64,000 nucleotides of DNA from Roseobacter sp. MH60115 (GCF_015644665.1 NZ_JADOBQ010000002.1:558001-622000), one strand, 5' to 3'; positions 55,924 through 64,000 are shown, counted from the stretch's first letter. Made by a program: numbers and translations. The notes: generated by a model not told the origin, from the sequence alone.

Positions 55924-55930
55924 GGGGACC
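55804..55930. repeat. 127-bp direct repeat, copy 2
   Basis: Exact copy of 55443-55569. To its right the sequence changes to CATGGACATACCAG and has no counterpart near copy 1. The 234 bp between the copies hold a perfect TTGACA (minus strand, 55697-55692) that could be a promoter element. Confidence 0.97.
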
Positions 55931-56228
55931 CATGGACATACCAGATATAGTGGTACTTTGGCGTACTGACTTCAAGGGAAGCTCGGAAATATTAGCTCCA
56001 TGGGATTATGAAAGTGGCGGACTGGAGGCCCACCTCTGGATCGGGTGGGGTGACCTGAGGGCAATCTGTGGTTACCTTTCGTAGCCGAACAAAGCGTGCT
56101 GCTACGCGAGCACGAATGCCCGCTGAGGAAGGTGTGGCAGTCATTCACGCGGCGTGGCGCGAAAGGCAGCTCAGGGCCGGTCCAGACCAGTTTGCTCCAG
56201 TCGACCCTAAAGAGCGACTGTCAAAAAC
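55931..56228. other. Intergenic stretch without clear gene
   Basis: A 298-bp segment between repeat copy 2 and the 340-aa gene. A 50-codon ORF on the plus strand (55933-56085, start MDIPDIVVLWRTDF) has no ribosome-binding site and no family I know. I see no RNA gene or terminator. Confidence 0.3.
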
Positions 56229-57251
56229 TCAGCCCTTCACTCTCGGCCCCACGACGCGCGTTGGCAAATCCCTATCTGTTGATCGTCCACGCTTGTGCGC
56301 TCGAACCCTTACTACTTTTCCGTTCGAATACCGTCTTTCATGTTCGGCCACCCAATGTTCTGTGGGCGCGGCTCGGCTTGCAGCTTGCGCCTCTTCAAAA
56401 CGAAGCCTTGCCCGTTGCTCAGTCATATGCCGTTCAGCTGCAGGTCCAATTCGAATGGTGACGTGAGATTTTAGAACTTCGGTCATCCAAGCTTTGCCAA
56501 ATTTCCGTGCTGATTTGGCCTGAGATGTCGATAGGCTCGAAACCTCTTGCGACAGAAGATCGTCTTCACGCGCTGCAAGAGCTGCAAAGAGCATAAACCC
56601 GATCACCATCTCGTAGGTGAGTTGCCCTTTATGTTCCCCGAAATATTCTCTCAACGAAGCTTCATCGCGTAATAGTCCCGCTCTCATAAATCCCGCAATT
56701 ACGGTCCTTTTGAGTTGCCAACTCGCTCCGTTAAAGTCAGGCCGACCATCTTGTGATTTTGATATCTCCAGAACAAAGGGCGCATCAAAAAAAACGGTGT
56801 CTGTCATTGCTGAAAAAAGGCGCACGGTCAGCTTGTCCGAAGACCGGTTATCAAAGAGGAACCCTCGTTGATGCCGGTTGCTCAGTTCTTCTTCACTTAG
56901 GGTCGTTATTCCTCTCGCAACACGATTTTCCCACAGCTTGCGGTCGTCGTATTCGATCCAAATGAGGTCACGTGGCAGGTCGACGTCACGGACATAGCCT
57001 TGAATGTCGGACTCTGGCCGGTTCTCCCATGGCATCCCTTGGACATCCATCCTCAAGGAATCGAGATAATTCGCTGCATTGTGGTCTAGCAAATAGATCC
57101 TTGCCGAAGAGAGATCGCTAAGAACCCTTTGCCAGTGCTGACGGATTTCCTCAGACTGGACTAACTTCCCATCGGGGCCACGTATGTCCACGGGTTGCTC
57201 GTTCTCGAGATGGTGACCGAACTTTAGCGCGATTGTCTTGTAAAGGATCAT
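56229..57251 (-). CDS. Hypothetical protein of the accessory island
   Basis: A 340-residue protein I cannot place. Visible parts are an N-terminal region with IYLLDHNAANYLDSL and DLIWIEYDDRKLW, a middle helical part (YEMVIGFMLFAALAAREDDLLSQEVSSLS), and a basic C-terminus with EHWVAEHERRYSNGKVVRVRAHKRG. The C-terminal H-W-...-R-V-x-A-H-x-R-G pattern recalls phage- or plasmid-borne hypothetical proteins of Alphaproteobacteria. It is on the same strand as the RT and qat genes and has similarly low GC. Coding is likely given its length and codon pattern. Confidence 0.68.
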   Translation of the reverse strand: MILYKTIALKFGHHLENEQPVDIRGPDGKLVQSEEIRQHWQRVLSDLSSARIYLLDHNAANYLDSLRMDVQGMPWENRPESDIQGYVRDVDLPRDLIWIEYDDRKLWENRVARGITTLSEEELSNRHQRGFLFDNRSSDKLTVRLFSAMTDTVFFDAPFVLEISKSQDGRPDFNGASWQLKRTVIAGFMRAGLLRDEASLREYFGEHKGQLTYEMVIGFMLFAALAAREDDLLSQEVSSLSTSQAKSARKFGKAWMTEVLKSHVTIRIGPAAERHMTEQRARLRFEEAQAASRAAPTEHWVAEHERRYSNGKVVRVRAHKRGRSTDRDLPTRVVGPRVKG

Positions 57252-57748
57252 TGCATTTTCTCAAAAACTACGAAGCCAATGTGAGTTGGCTCGAACAGCT
57301 GTCACACTTATACGCATGATATTTGAAGCCAATTGGCAGAGCACTAGCTGATCCAGCTTCCACCGAATTTGGCATTAAGTACAACCGGAAAAAACAGACA
57401 TCAGGCAGATCGAAGACCTGTTGATGGTGCATTCCGAAAGTCAACATTGTCGACGTCCAAAGACGTCCGCTTCGGGGAAGCCGCGTTGCAGAAAACCCAA
57501 AGGTATGAACGGCAGCTGCTGGCCGTTCCCAAAAATCGGTCTCCCTCATCCAAAATATGGGCTCTACACTGGCTCCGATGACCGCAAAGATTTCAAACAT
57601 GTTGCGCACTATGCGAGTTTGGATATTCCTTACGTTGCAATTCAGTGAACTGAATTCTTGAGAAGATAAAGCTTGATCAATGGCCAGTATATTTCCTAAG
57701 AGGTTGAGCCGGCATAAGAGGCAGCAAAAAAGTTTGTTTGTGCTTAAC
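57252..57748. other. Intergenic region, degenerate sequence
   Basis: A 497-bp gap between divergent genes. Several short ORFs exist on both strands (the longest, 174 codons on the minus strand, runs into kptA) but none looks like a protein. The part from 57420 to 57600 resembles degenerate Rhodobacterales intergenic sequence. A perfect dyad AATTCAG-TGAA-CTGAATT lies at 57639-57656, about 90 bases before kptA, and could be an operator. Confidence 0.35.
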
Positions 57749-58294
57749 ATGAGTAGAGAGAGCAAATTTCTAAGTCTGGTGCTTCGGCACAAACCTGAAG
57801 AAATTGATCTTCAGCTCGATACGCATGGATGGGCTCGCGTTGACGAGTTGCTGCGAAAGCTTAAGAAATCCGGTCGGAAACTCAGTCACGACGAGCTCAT
57901 TGAGATTGTTGAAATGAGCGACAAGAAACGCTTTACACTGTCTGAGGACGGAAGGCGTATCAGAGCGGCACAAGGCCATTCGATTGAAGTCGATCTTGGC
58001 TTGAAGCCGCGACAGCCTCCATGCGAGTTGTATCATGGAACGGCCAGCGCGAACTTGGATGCGATCTTTTCAAATGGTCTGGTGCCGGGGAAGCGTCAAC
58101 AGGTTCATCTGTCTCTTGATCCGGATACCGCTGAACGTGTCGGGCAGCGCCATGGTCGGCCAGTTGTGTTGCGCGTTGAAGCTCAGCGGATGTTTGACGA
58201 CGGTTTTGAGTTTTTCCGCGCCGACAACGGTGTTTGGCTTACCGATGCGGTGCCTGCACGCTATTTGGGCTTTGGTCAGATTTCAGAACAGTAG
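57749..58294 (+). CDS. kptA: RNA 2'-phosphotransferase (Tpt1/KptA family)
   Basis: A 181-residue Tpt1/KptA enzyme, which moves an internal RNA 2'-phosphate to NAD+. It shows FLSLVLRHKPEEI and DTHGWARVDELL in the N-terminal winged-helix lobe, and LYHGTASANLDAIFSNGL, HLSLDPDTAERVGQRHG and GVWLTDAVPARYL in the C-terminal ADP-ribosyltransferase-like lobe. Length and motifs are complete. In bacteria its physiological substrate is unclear; RNA repair or ADP-ribosylation are both possible. It lies alone between the defence genes and the transposition module. Confidence 0.94.
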   Translation: MSRESKFLSLVLRHKPEEIDLQLDTHGWARVDELLRKLKKSGRKLSHDELIEIVEMSDKKRFTLSEDGRRIRAAQGHSIEVDLGLKPRQPPCELYHGTASANLDAIFSNGLVPGKRQQVHLSLDPDTAERVGQRHGRPVVLRVEAQRMFDDGFEFFRADNGVWLTDAVPARYLGFGQISEQ

Positions 58295-58346
58295 AACCAG
58301 GCGGTTTTACGAGAGGTCGCAGAAGCCACATGCGCAGATGCAATAA

Positions 58347-58371
58347 GTTAATAATCGTTTTGATTATTAAC
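58347..58371. promoter_or_regulatory. AT-rich inverted repeat after kptA
   Basis: GTTAATAATC (58347-58356) and GATTATTAAC (58362-58371) form a perfect 10-bp dyad with a five-base centre. A related TTAATATCGTT lies in inverse orientation at 58387-58397. It could be an operator for the following HTH gene, a transposase-binding site, or a weak terminator of kptA. Confidence 0.45.
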
Positions 58372-58408
58372 TAACCATTTGAAATAACGATATTAATTGG
58401 GAATTTTG

Positions 58409-58462
58409 CACCTGATTTATCTTGTGCGCCTCACCTGGGTTTGTATTGTGTACACGAGGTGA
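58409..58462. repeat. Cluster of CACCTG repeats upstream of the transposition genes
   Basis: Two direct copies of CACCTG followed by a T-rich stretch and TTGTG (58409-58426 and 58432-58450) are 23 bp apart, and an inverse CACCTC lies at 58457-58462 as GAGGTG. A GTGTACAC palindrome is at 58448-58455. Such arrays fit either an operator for the HTH protein or TnsB-binding sites of a transposon end. Confidence 0.4.
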
Positions 58463-58514
58463 CACCAGATCTGATGTACCGAGAAGACGGCTGATTTCTG
58501 AGGCAAACAATTCA

Positions 58515-58748
58515 ATGGATGAACAGCGCACGGATGCAGAAACTCTGAAGTACCAGCTCAAGATGGCTGGACTTGCGCTGGCTGATGTGGCCGAGAGCGT
58601 CGGTGTCTCACGTAGCCTCGTAAGCAAAGTGATCCATCGCAGCCGGAGTTCAGAACCGGTTCAAGAATTCATTGCGAAACAGCTCGGGACGTCGGTCGAA
58701 GAACTGTTTGGCACGGATAAACCAAAAAAGGAGAACCCGGATGAATAA
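58515..58748 (+). CDS. Small HTH regulator ahead of Tn7-like genes
   Basis: A 77-residue DNA-binding protein of the Ner/Nlp-like helix-turn-helix type: LKYQLKMAGLALADVAESVGVSRSLVSKVIHRSR, then PVQEFIAKQLGTSVEELFG. Mu-like and Tn7-like elements often carry such a regulator next to the transposase genes. TGAGG lies 11 bases upstream, a rather wide spacing. Confidence 0.82.
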   Translation: MDEQRTDAETLKYQLKMAGLALADVAESVGVSRSLVSKVIHRSRSSEPVQEFIAKQLGTSVEELFGTDKPKKENPDE

Positions 58749-58872
58749 ATAAGCAACCCCCGGGAAGACGAAAACCCTCTTTCGTCAATGACGATCGAGG
58801 GCTCTCAGTAGGTAGATTTCTAGGCCACCTCTGACGAACTTCCCTTCTCATACGCCAAAAGTCAAGCTGCGA

Positions 58873-58905
58873 CGCCGCTCTGCGGCGGCGCTGGCTATTG
58901 TTTTT
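58873..58905 (+). terminator. Weak terminator-like hairpin
   Basis: CGCCGC (58873-58878) and GCGGCG (58882-58887) form a six-base stem with a three-base loop; a T-run TTTTT follows at 58901-58905, 13 bases further on. It would separate the HTH gene from tnsA, but the distance to the T-run weakens the case. Confidence 0.35.
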
Positions 58906-58928
58906 ACGTAAAATGAAGGAGGCGCATG

Positions 58929-59702
58929 ATGTCGTCACCAGAATCTGGCCCTGTGGCCGACGATCAACAACAATCTAGCCCGAAATCGGAACTTGAAGCA
59001 CGGCAATCCTATGTCGATTGCTCCCAAGGAATCGTGAGGGTTCCAATGGGCAGTGCCGGAACCAGAAAGCTCAGCAAGAGATCGCGTCAAAGTAGCCGGG
59101 GAGGTATCCCATACTTTAGCCCAAAGTTGAAAAAATATGTGACTCTGAAAACTGAAAGCCATCTGGAGGGGGCTTGTCACTATGTCGCAATGGCGGATCC
59201 GAATGTTGTGCACATCTGGGATCAGCCCAAATCGGTGAAATACTATGAATGGGATGGTCGCAAAGCAGAATACACCGCAGATGCACTGATCGAATACCGA
59301 TCCGGCTTCAAAGTACTGGTTGAAACAAAGCCTTCTGCGATCGCGATTAAACGCCAAACGGAACTCAAGCTAACGCGGATTGCGGAATTTGTGCCGGCTG
59401 ACTTTGCCAATCAGGTTACGTTGTTCACGGAAAAGAGCTGCCCAAAGTGGCTCGTCGCCGATGCGCGCCGCCTGCATGAGTTTCAAAAGCATCCTGACCC
59501 TGAAGCGGATGACGCGATCCGCGAAGTAATCGATCGCCTGAGTGGTACGACCACTTTGGGAGCACTGGCGGGGAAGATTGACCTGGCTGGCCGAGGCTTC
59601 AGGGCAGCATTTCGTGCCGTTTTTCGGGGTGAAATCCAACGGGCAAAGGCGGGATCGCTAACCGCTAGCAGCTCTGTTTTCAAAGCGGAGGCAGCAGCAT
59701 GA
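58929..59702 (+). CDS. tnsA: TnsA-like endonuclease of Tn7-like transposon
   Basis: A 257-residue protein with a TnsA-type restriction-endonuclease-like domain. Catalytic residues are visible as Asp118 in YTADALIEY and Glu132-x-Lys134 in LVETKPS. TnsA cuts the 5' ends of the element so that transposition is cut-and-paste. AAGGAGG is six bases ahead of the second of two adjacent ATGs, so I start at 58929. It overlaps the next gene by four bases. Confidence 0.85.
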   Translation: MSSPESGPVADDQQQSSPKSELEARQSYVDCSQGIVRVPMGSAGTRKLSKRSRQSSRGGIPYFSPKLKKYVTLKTESHLEGACHYVAMADPNVVHIWDQPKSVKYYEWDGRKAEYTADALIEYRSGFKVLVETKPSAIAIKRQTELKLTRIAEFVPADFANQVTLFTEKSCPKWLVADARRLHEFQKHPDPEADDAIREVIDRLSGTTTLGALAGKIDLAGRGFRAAFRAVFRGEIQRAKAGSLTASSSVFKAEAAA

Positions 59703-61840
59703 AGGTTGCACCCATTTTCCGCATCTATCCGCATGACAAGGTGGACTACAACGGAGCAACGTGGCGAGCGTTCGCGCACGGTCCTAACGGCGTCACACTT
59801 CGCTGCAGTGACAATCCCGAGGTGTTTGACACCATATCCCACGAAAAGTTGCGGCGCCTGTTAAAGGCTCCGCATTTTAAGATTTGGCCGGGGCACTATT
59901 CCCAGAGTTCGGCCCGTCTTCGGGCACTGGGAACAGAGGAGTTGATCGCTGATCAGCCTCTCTGGCAGCAGCAAAAAATCCGGGACCGGCTGTTTTGTAT
60001 TCAAAGATGGTTCACCGAAGAAGATGCGGGGAGAGTGAAGCGCACTCCGCTCAACGCTAAACCATTCATCACTGCACTAGATATCGAAATGATGAAAAGA
60101 TGTATTGGAAGGACGCTTCAGCACAAGAAACGGCAAACCGGACAAATTGTAGAGGTAACCTTTGGCCCGTCCTTTGATACCCTGATGAGGTGGGTCAGGA
60201 AGTATGAGAAGTCGGGCTACAACCCTCTCAGTCTCAAGGATGGCAGATGCAATTCAGGCAATCACAACCGAAAGTTCTGTGATGAAACATATGCGTTCAT
60301 AGACACCCAGATTCTGGCATATGCGTCTCCGGAAAGGCGTTATGCAAATGAAGTCGCCTTTGAGACGCAGCTTGCAATCGATGACATGAACGAAGCTCGT
60401 CTTGAGGCGGGCCAAAACCAACTCGGTCGGCCCTGCGCCAGGCAGATCGAGCGGTATATTTCCGAGCTTCCACCCTTCCTTGTAAAATGCGAACGCGAAG
60501 GCATAGATCGCGCACGAGGCATTTTCAACTGCTCGTCGACTGGTCTTGAAACACTCTTGCCATGTGAGCGTTTCGAGATGGACGGCTGGAAAGGCGACGT
60601 AATGCTTCTGCTTCATGATGCAGGAATATCAAGTACACTGCCGCCCGAAGTTTTACAGAGAATGCCCAGAAGCCGAGTCTGGGTCTATGTCGTCATCGAT
60701 CATGCCACACGCTGTGTTGTCGGGCTTCGTGTTGTGCTGAAAGGCAGTGCAGATGAAACAGTCCGTGCCCTCGAGATGGCAACCCGCGACAAGACGGCGA
60801 TATCTGATGCCGTCGGCACGACTTCTAATTGGGTTGAAGGAGGCGGATTCTCAACCGTCGTTTCCGATCAGGGCAGTGAATTTGCAAATGAGCAATTCGA
60901 GACGGCAGCAATTTCAGCGCTCGGTGCGTACGAAAGAAACCCTGCTGCCGCCCCATCTCTTAGGGGTGTCAATGAAAGGCTCTTTGGGATTTTTTCAACC
61001 AAGATCACCCCGATGATGAGTGGCCGCACCTTTGGAAATATCTTTGAGCGGGGCGACATTGATCCGGCTTCGACCGCCGCCTTAACGCCGGAACAACTTC
61101 TGCGGATTCTGATTTGGTATGTTGTCGATATTTATCACCGGACCCCTCACGCAGGTATCGGGTACGTTGCTCCCTCAGTCAAATGGGCCGAGCTTACCAA
61201 GGAGGTAGGGACATCTGCGCCGCCGGACGGCTACCGGATGCGTGCGGCATTTGGAGAGATGATCACCCGTCAGGTTGACGGTACCGGTGTCCTTGTGAAT
61301 GGGATTCGGTACACAAGTCCGAAGCTAAGAAAATTCTTCATCGACAACTATATGTGTGACGTCGATATTCGTGTTGATCCTTACGACATTAGTTGGGTTG
61401 TTGTTCGCGTCGATGACAACTGGATTGCGGCATATTCTACCATTCCTGATCTTGAAGGGGTGACATCCGAGGAATGGGCTGAGGCCAATCTCGCGAAAAA
61501 ACGAAAGGGGCAGGTGCAGTTTGAACGCGACCTGCCAGCCATTCGAAAAGCAATTGCAGCCATCAGAAAGATCAACGGGGATGCTGCAGCTCTGGTGGGT
61601 CTAACTCCTAAGAGGTTGACTGCGGATTACATAAACCAGTTGGAAGAGGAGCTCTTCAATGGTGAAGAAGTCATCCCATGGCGCGATCCGGAGCCAGTTC
61701 CTGATGTTGGTCAGGTTTTCACTGGCGGTATGCCAACCGGTCAACCCAAACAGGGTGAGAATGACCTAGAGTCTCCGATCGTCGAAGCTCCAAAGCCGTC
61801 AGGCCTGAAACCCAAATGGACTCTGGAGGGCGGAGAATGA
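59699..61840 (+). CDS. tnsB: DDE transposase, TnsB/TniA-like
   Basis: A 713-residue transposase. N-terminal DNA-binding domains precede an RNase H-fold core with catalytic Asp in VYVVIDHATR, Asp in TVVSDQGSEF and Glu in RGVNERLFG, followed by a Mu-type beta-barrel (FGEMITRQVDGTGVLVNGIRY). It belongs to the Tn7 TnsB/Tn5053 TniA group, which cuts 3' ends and joins them to the target. The tail (710s) would contact the ATPase. ATGA overlaps link it to the genes on both sides. Confidence 0.92.
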   Translation: MKVAPIFRIYPHDKVDYNGATWRAFAHGPNGVTLRCSDNPEVFDTISHEKLRRLLKAPHFKIWPGHYSQSSARLRALGTEELIADQPLWQQQKIRDRLFCIQRWFTEEDAGRVKRTPLNAKPFITALDIEMMKRCIGRTLQHKKRQTGQIVEVTFGPSFDTLMRWVRKYEKSGYNPLSLKDGRCNSGNHNRKFCDETYAFIDTQILAYASPERRYANEVAFETQLAIDDMNEARLEAGQNQLGRPCARQIERYISELPPFLVKCEREGIDRARGIFNCSSTGLETLLPCERFEMDGWKGDVMLLLHDAGISSTLPPEVLQRMPRSRVWVYVVIDHATRCVVGLRVVLKGSADETVRALEMATRDKTAISDAVGTTSNWVEGGGFSTVVSDQGSEFANEQFETAAISALGAYERNPAAAPSLRGVNERLFGIFSTKITPMMSGRTFGNIFERGDIDPASTAALTPEQLLRILIWYVVDIYHRTPHAGIGYVAPSVKWAELTKEVGTSAPPDGYRMRAAFGEMITRQVDGTGVLVNGIRYTSPKLRKFFIDNYMCDVDIRVDPYDISWVVVRVDDNWIAAYSTIPDLEGVTSEEWAEANLAKKRKGQVQFERDLPAIRKAIAAIRKINGDAAALVGLTPKRLTADYINQLEEELFNGEEVIPWRDPEPVPDVGQVFTGGMPTGQPKQGENDLESPIVEAPKPSGLKPKWTLEGGE

Positions 61841-62838
61841 GCGACTTGAGCAGAGAGGAAACTCTGGCAAACAGCGCTGATCGCATGGTTCAGCTCGGCA
61901 AATTGTTTGTGCGCCATGATCGGTTTGTTGATCTTGAACATCGTATTGCTGCCTTGGCCAGGCAGCGGCGTGCTGAACTCAAATTTGGGGAGATCAGGAG
62001 GCAGAAGGGGCTCTCAGTGATCGGCGAGTCTGGTGCGGGAAAATCAGAAGCACTTAAGAAAATTCGTCAAAACTACTGTGTACCGCGCAAAAACGCGCCC
62101 GATGAACGCGTCGGTGAGTTTGTGACGGTCGAAACACCTTCACCGGCAACTCTGAAGTCAACCGGCATCGCAACACTGGAAGCCCTGCAGTTTGAAATTG
62201 TGGGAAAACTAAGTGCGCCTGAACTTTGGAAGTTGGTGCGCCATCATCTCGCCGAGCACAAGGTGTTCTTTTTGCATTTTGACGAGGCTCAGGACTTCAT
62301 TCTAAACCAGTCTGGCCGTGAAGCGAGCAGCGTGATCAACACGATCAAGAGCCTGACCCAATCTGAGACCTGGCCGGTTTCGGTTATATTGTCAGGTAAT
62401 ACCGTTCTGGCCGATATTCTGGACAGTGACTTTCAGCTTGGACGGCGGCTTCCACCCGTCCATTTTGAAAATCTGGCACCAGAAGCCGACCTGGATGATG
62501 TTCAACACATCCTGTCACAATATCTTAGTGCTGCGAAGCTGGAGTTTAAGCCGCCCACGGAGATGAGCGATTTCTTGGCAAGGCTGATAGTCTCTGCTTC
62601 GGGGCAGCTTGGTCTGGTTTTCGAGTTTATTCTGGAAGCAATACAGCTTGTCTTCGACGCCGGTAGAACAACCCTGGAGACAGGTGATTTCAAAGAGGTC
62701 TATCAACATCGTACCGGAGCCGTGGATGGCGCTAACCCGTTTGTTGCGACCGATTTCAAAAGCATCAATACGCGGGTCGTTCTGGAAGGGAAGCTGGTCA
62801 GGAAAGGGGGGCACAATAAGCCCTGGGCATTGTCATGA
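61837..62838 (+). CDS. tnsC: AAA+ ATPase, TnsC/TniB-like
   Basis: A 333-residue ATPase with Walker A GESGAGKSE (about 63-71) and Walker B FLHFDEAQDF (about 144-153). In Tn7-like elements TnsC bridges the target-selecting TniQ and the transposase. GGAGGGCGGAG precedes the ATG at 61837, and both ends overlap their neighbours by four bases. Confidence 0.92.
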   Translation: MSDLSREETLANSADRMVQLGKLFVRHDRFVDLEHRIAALARQRRAELKFGEIRRQKGLSVIGESGAGKSEALKKIRQNYCVPRKNAPDERVGEFVTVETPSPATLKSTGIATLEALQFEIVGKLSAPELWKLVRHHLAEHKVFFLHFDEAQDFILNQSGREASSVINTIKSLTQSETWPVSVILSGNTVLADILDSDFQLGRRLPPVHFENLAPEADLDDVQHILSQYLSAAKLEFKPPTEMSDFLARLIVSASGQLGLVFEFILEAIQLVFDAGRTTLETGDFKEVYQHRTGAVDGANPFVATDFKSINTRVVLEGKLVRKGGHNKPWALS

Positions 62839-64000
62839 GGCGAGCAAGACTAGGGTTAACTCTTCCAATCGGGCGAAATGAACCAGCAGTGGCTTACGCC
62901 TCTCGGTTGGCTGCCTTAAATGGCTGCTCCAGTCTCTGGGCGTTCTGCAGTCTGGTGGGTCTTTCCGCTTTGAAGCTCTCACGCGCTGACCCAGAGGAAC
63001 TGAGCCGCCTTTCAGATCTTTCGGGTATAGTCGTCGCGGATTTGGCGCGGTTCTCTATTCGGACAAATACACGCGCCACACGTACTCTTAGAGGTCAAAT
63101 ATTTCCGAACAAAGATATCAAGATTCAAACCCAGTACATCTGCCCAAAATGCGTTCTGGAAGCCGCCGATGATCGCGAATGGTATCATGTTCCCCCCGAT
63201 GTGTTTTGGTATCTTGATTTTGTGCGAACCTGCCCGAAACACGGATTGTTGCTGATCCCAATGCCAGAGCAGCAGGTCGGCTGGTTTCCATATGATTTTA
63301 CGGCTCGTTTGTCGCAGGCTCAGATTGGGAGAGAGACGCTGGTTGGTCTGATGACACATGCTCCAACCAGAGTGGATGAATTCTCTATCGCTTCATTCTC
63401 CGGGAACACTGACAGTACCTGGCTGGCGGGCAGCAGTGCCTATGCAGTGTCCCGTGCGAGCGAAAGACTGGGTTGCATAATTGAGGGATTCAGATCTGCC
63501 AGGCAGTTAAGTCGTCAAGAACTAGCCCGGCTGGCAGATGTTGGCTTTGCAGTGATTTCAAATGGGCCGGAATCTCTGCGACGCGTGTTGGAAGAACTCA
63601 TAGAGCAACGCGGTCGATCCAGCCTGCGCAAAACTTTCGGCGTGTTCTTTCATCTTATGGATGGGAAAATGGGTGACGCAATCCCAATGGTCCGGGCTGT
63701 TCTCAGAGACGTGATTCTTGAGAATTTCGTAATACACCCGGTTGACAAACTACTTGGCGAGGTGTGTACGACACGAAGGTTTCACACCCTTACGTCCGCC
63801 TCCGATCTGACCGGTGTACATCCTGTGAAGCTTGCAAATGTGCTGAGGTCGGCAGGTCTTATGGCTGAGATATCTGCGTCAGATCCCATTATGATCGAAG
63901 CAGAACCAGCGGAAGAGATGCTTCGAAAGCTATCATCCTCGGTACTCACAAAGGATGCGTTGAGTTTCCTCGGGCTGCCCTGGCGGCACTTGATGAGCCT
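62835..64000 (+). CDS. tniQ: TniQ family target-selection protein (partial)
   Basis: Open to the window end, 388 codons visible. It begins MRRARLGLTLPIGRNEP, has the TniQ N-terminal pattern AYASRLAALNG, and a zinc site with CPKC and later CPKHG. TniQ/TnsD proteins bind the attachment site or a guide complex and recruit TnsC. The C-terminal domain, which decides the target, continues past 64000. Start is fixed by the ATGA overlap with tnsC. Confidence 0.92.
   Translation, partial: MRRARLGLTLPIGRNEPAVAYASRLAALNGCSSLWAFCSLVGLSALKLSRADPEELSRLSDLSGIVVADLARFSIRTNTRATRTLRGQIFPNKDIKIQTQYICPKCVLEAADDREWYHVPPDVFWYLDFVRTCPKHGLLLIPMPEQQVGWFPYDFTARLSQAQIGRETLVGLMTHAPTRVDEFSIASFSGNTDSTWLAGSSAYAVSRASERLGCIIEGFRSARQLSRQELARLADVGFAVISNGPESLRRVLEELIEQRGRSSLRKTFGVFFHLMDGKMGDAIPMVRAVLRDVILENFVIHPVDKLLGEVCTTRRFHTLTSASDLTGVHPVKLANVLRSAGLMAEISASDPIMIEAEPAEEMLRKLSSSVLTKDALSFLGLPWRHLMS

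Noticed and set aside
55443-55930. Diversity-generating retroelement (RT with template and variable repeats)
   Set aside because: The two repeats are identical over 127 bp with no adenine-specific differences, and the RT has QGSSLS rather than the usual DGR-type motif 4. No C-type-lectin target gene is visible.
54056-56228. Classic retron with msr-msd RNA
   Set aside because: The RT lacks the VTG and NAxxH marks, and I found no pair of inverted repeats a1/a2 or a typical msd hairpin upstream.
56068-56466. 132-codon plus-strand ORF near 56.1 kb
   Set aside because: More than half lies antisense to the 340-residue gene and the remainder is basic low-information sequence without a start signal.
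57268-57792. 174-codon minus-strand ORF
   Set aside because: It runs antisense into the 5' part of kptA, has biased composition and matches no family; the region resembles degenerate intergenic sequence.
1-64000. CRISPR array or tRNA/rRNA genes
   Set aside because: I saw no regularly spaced repeats and no tRNA- or rRNA-like sequence on either strand.

Overview
The window looks like a chromosomal segment of a marine Rhodobacterales (Roseobacter-group) alphaproteobacterium. Core genes are GC-rich. The gene set fits that group: split HisZ/short HisG, a B12-dependent ribonucleotide reductase (NrdJ), plant-type glutamate-cysteine ligase, an FNR-type box before a universal stress gene, and a short intergenic repeat I associate with Roseobacters. 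This assignment is inference from gene content and style; no rRNA or tRNA gene is visible.

Left part (1-11 kb) is a nitrogen-scavenging cluster. A guanidine-I (ykkC class I) riboswitch precedes a nitrate/taurine-type ABC importer, a ureohydrolase-family enzyme resembling Ni-dependent guanidine hydrolase (GdmH), an unrecognised histidine-rich protein and a tiny membrane protein. A PAS/sigma-54 activator faces away from a second importer operon that ends in cyanase (cynS) and a DUF1348 gene. Together these would take up guanidine and cyanate and release ammonia.

The middle (11-49 kb) is ordinary core genome: an EamA transporter, CoxG, an ABC exporter, S49 peptidase, CaCA antiporter, SDR, uvrC-pgsA-moaD-moaE, a stress protein, an OmpA-like protein, ubiA/rsmE, gshA, a LysR regulator, a minus-strand run with xanthine dehydrogenase xdhABC plus a BMP-family nucleoside-type ABC importer, dnaE, slyX, hisS-hisZ-hisG, DUF1489 and nrdJ. 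hisS carries an internal block of low GC.

The right part (49-64 kb) is an AT-richer accessory island. It holds a complete qatABCD anti-phage operon, a reverse transcriptase with a YIDD active site, a 127-bp exact direct repeat just upstream of the RT that forms a circularly permuted small ORF, an unrecognised 340-aa gene, an RNA 2'-phosphotransferase (kptA), and then a Tn7-like transposition module: a small HTH regulator, TnsA, a DDE TnsB/TniA-like transposase, a TnsC/TniB-like ATPase and TniQ, which runs off the window end. The layout suggests a defence island next to, or built by, a Tn7-like element whose far end and cargo lie beyond position 64000.
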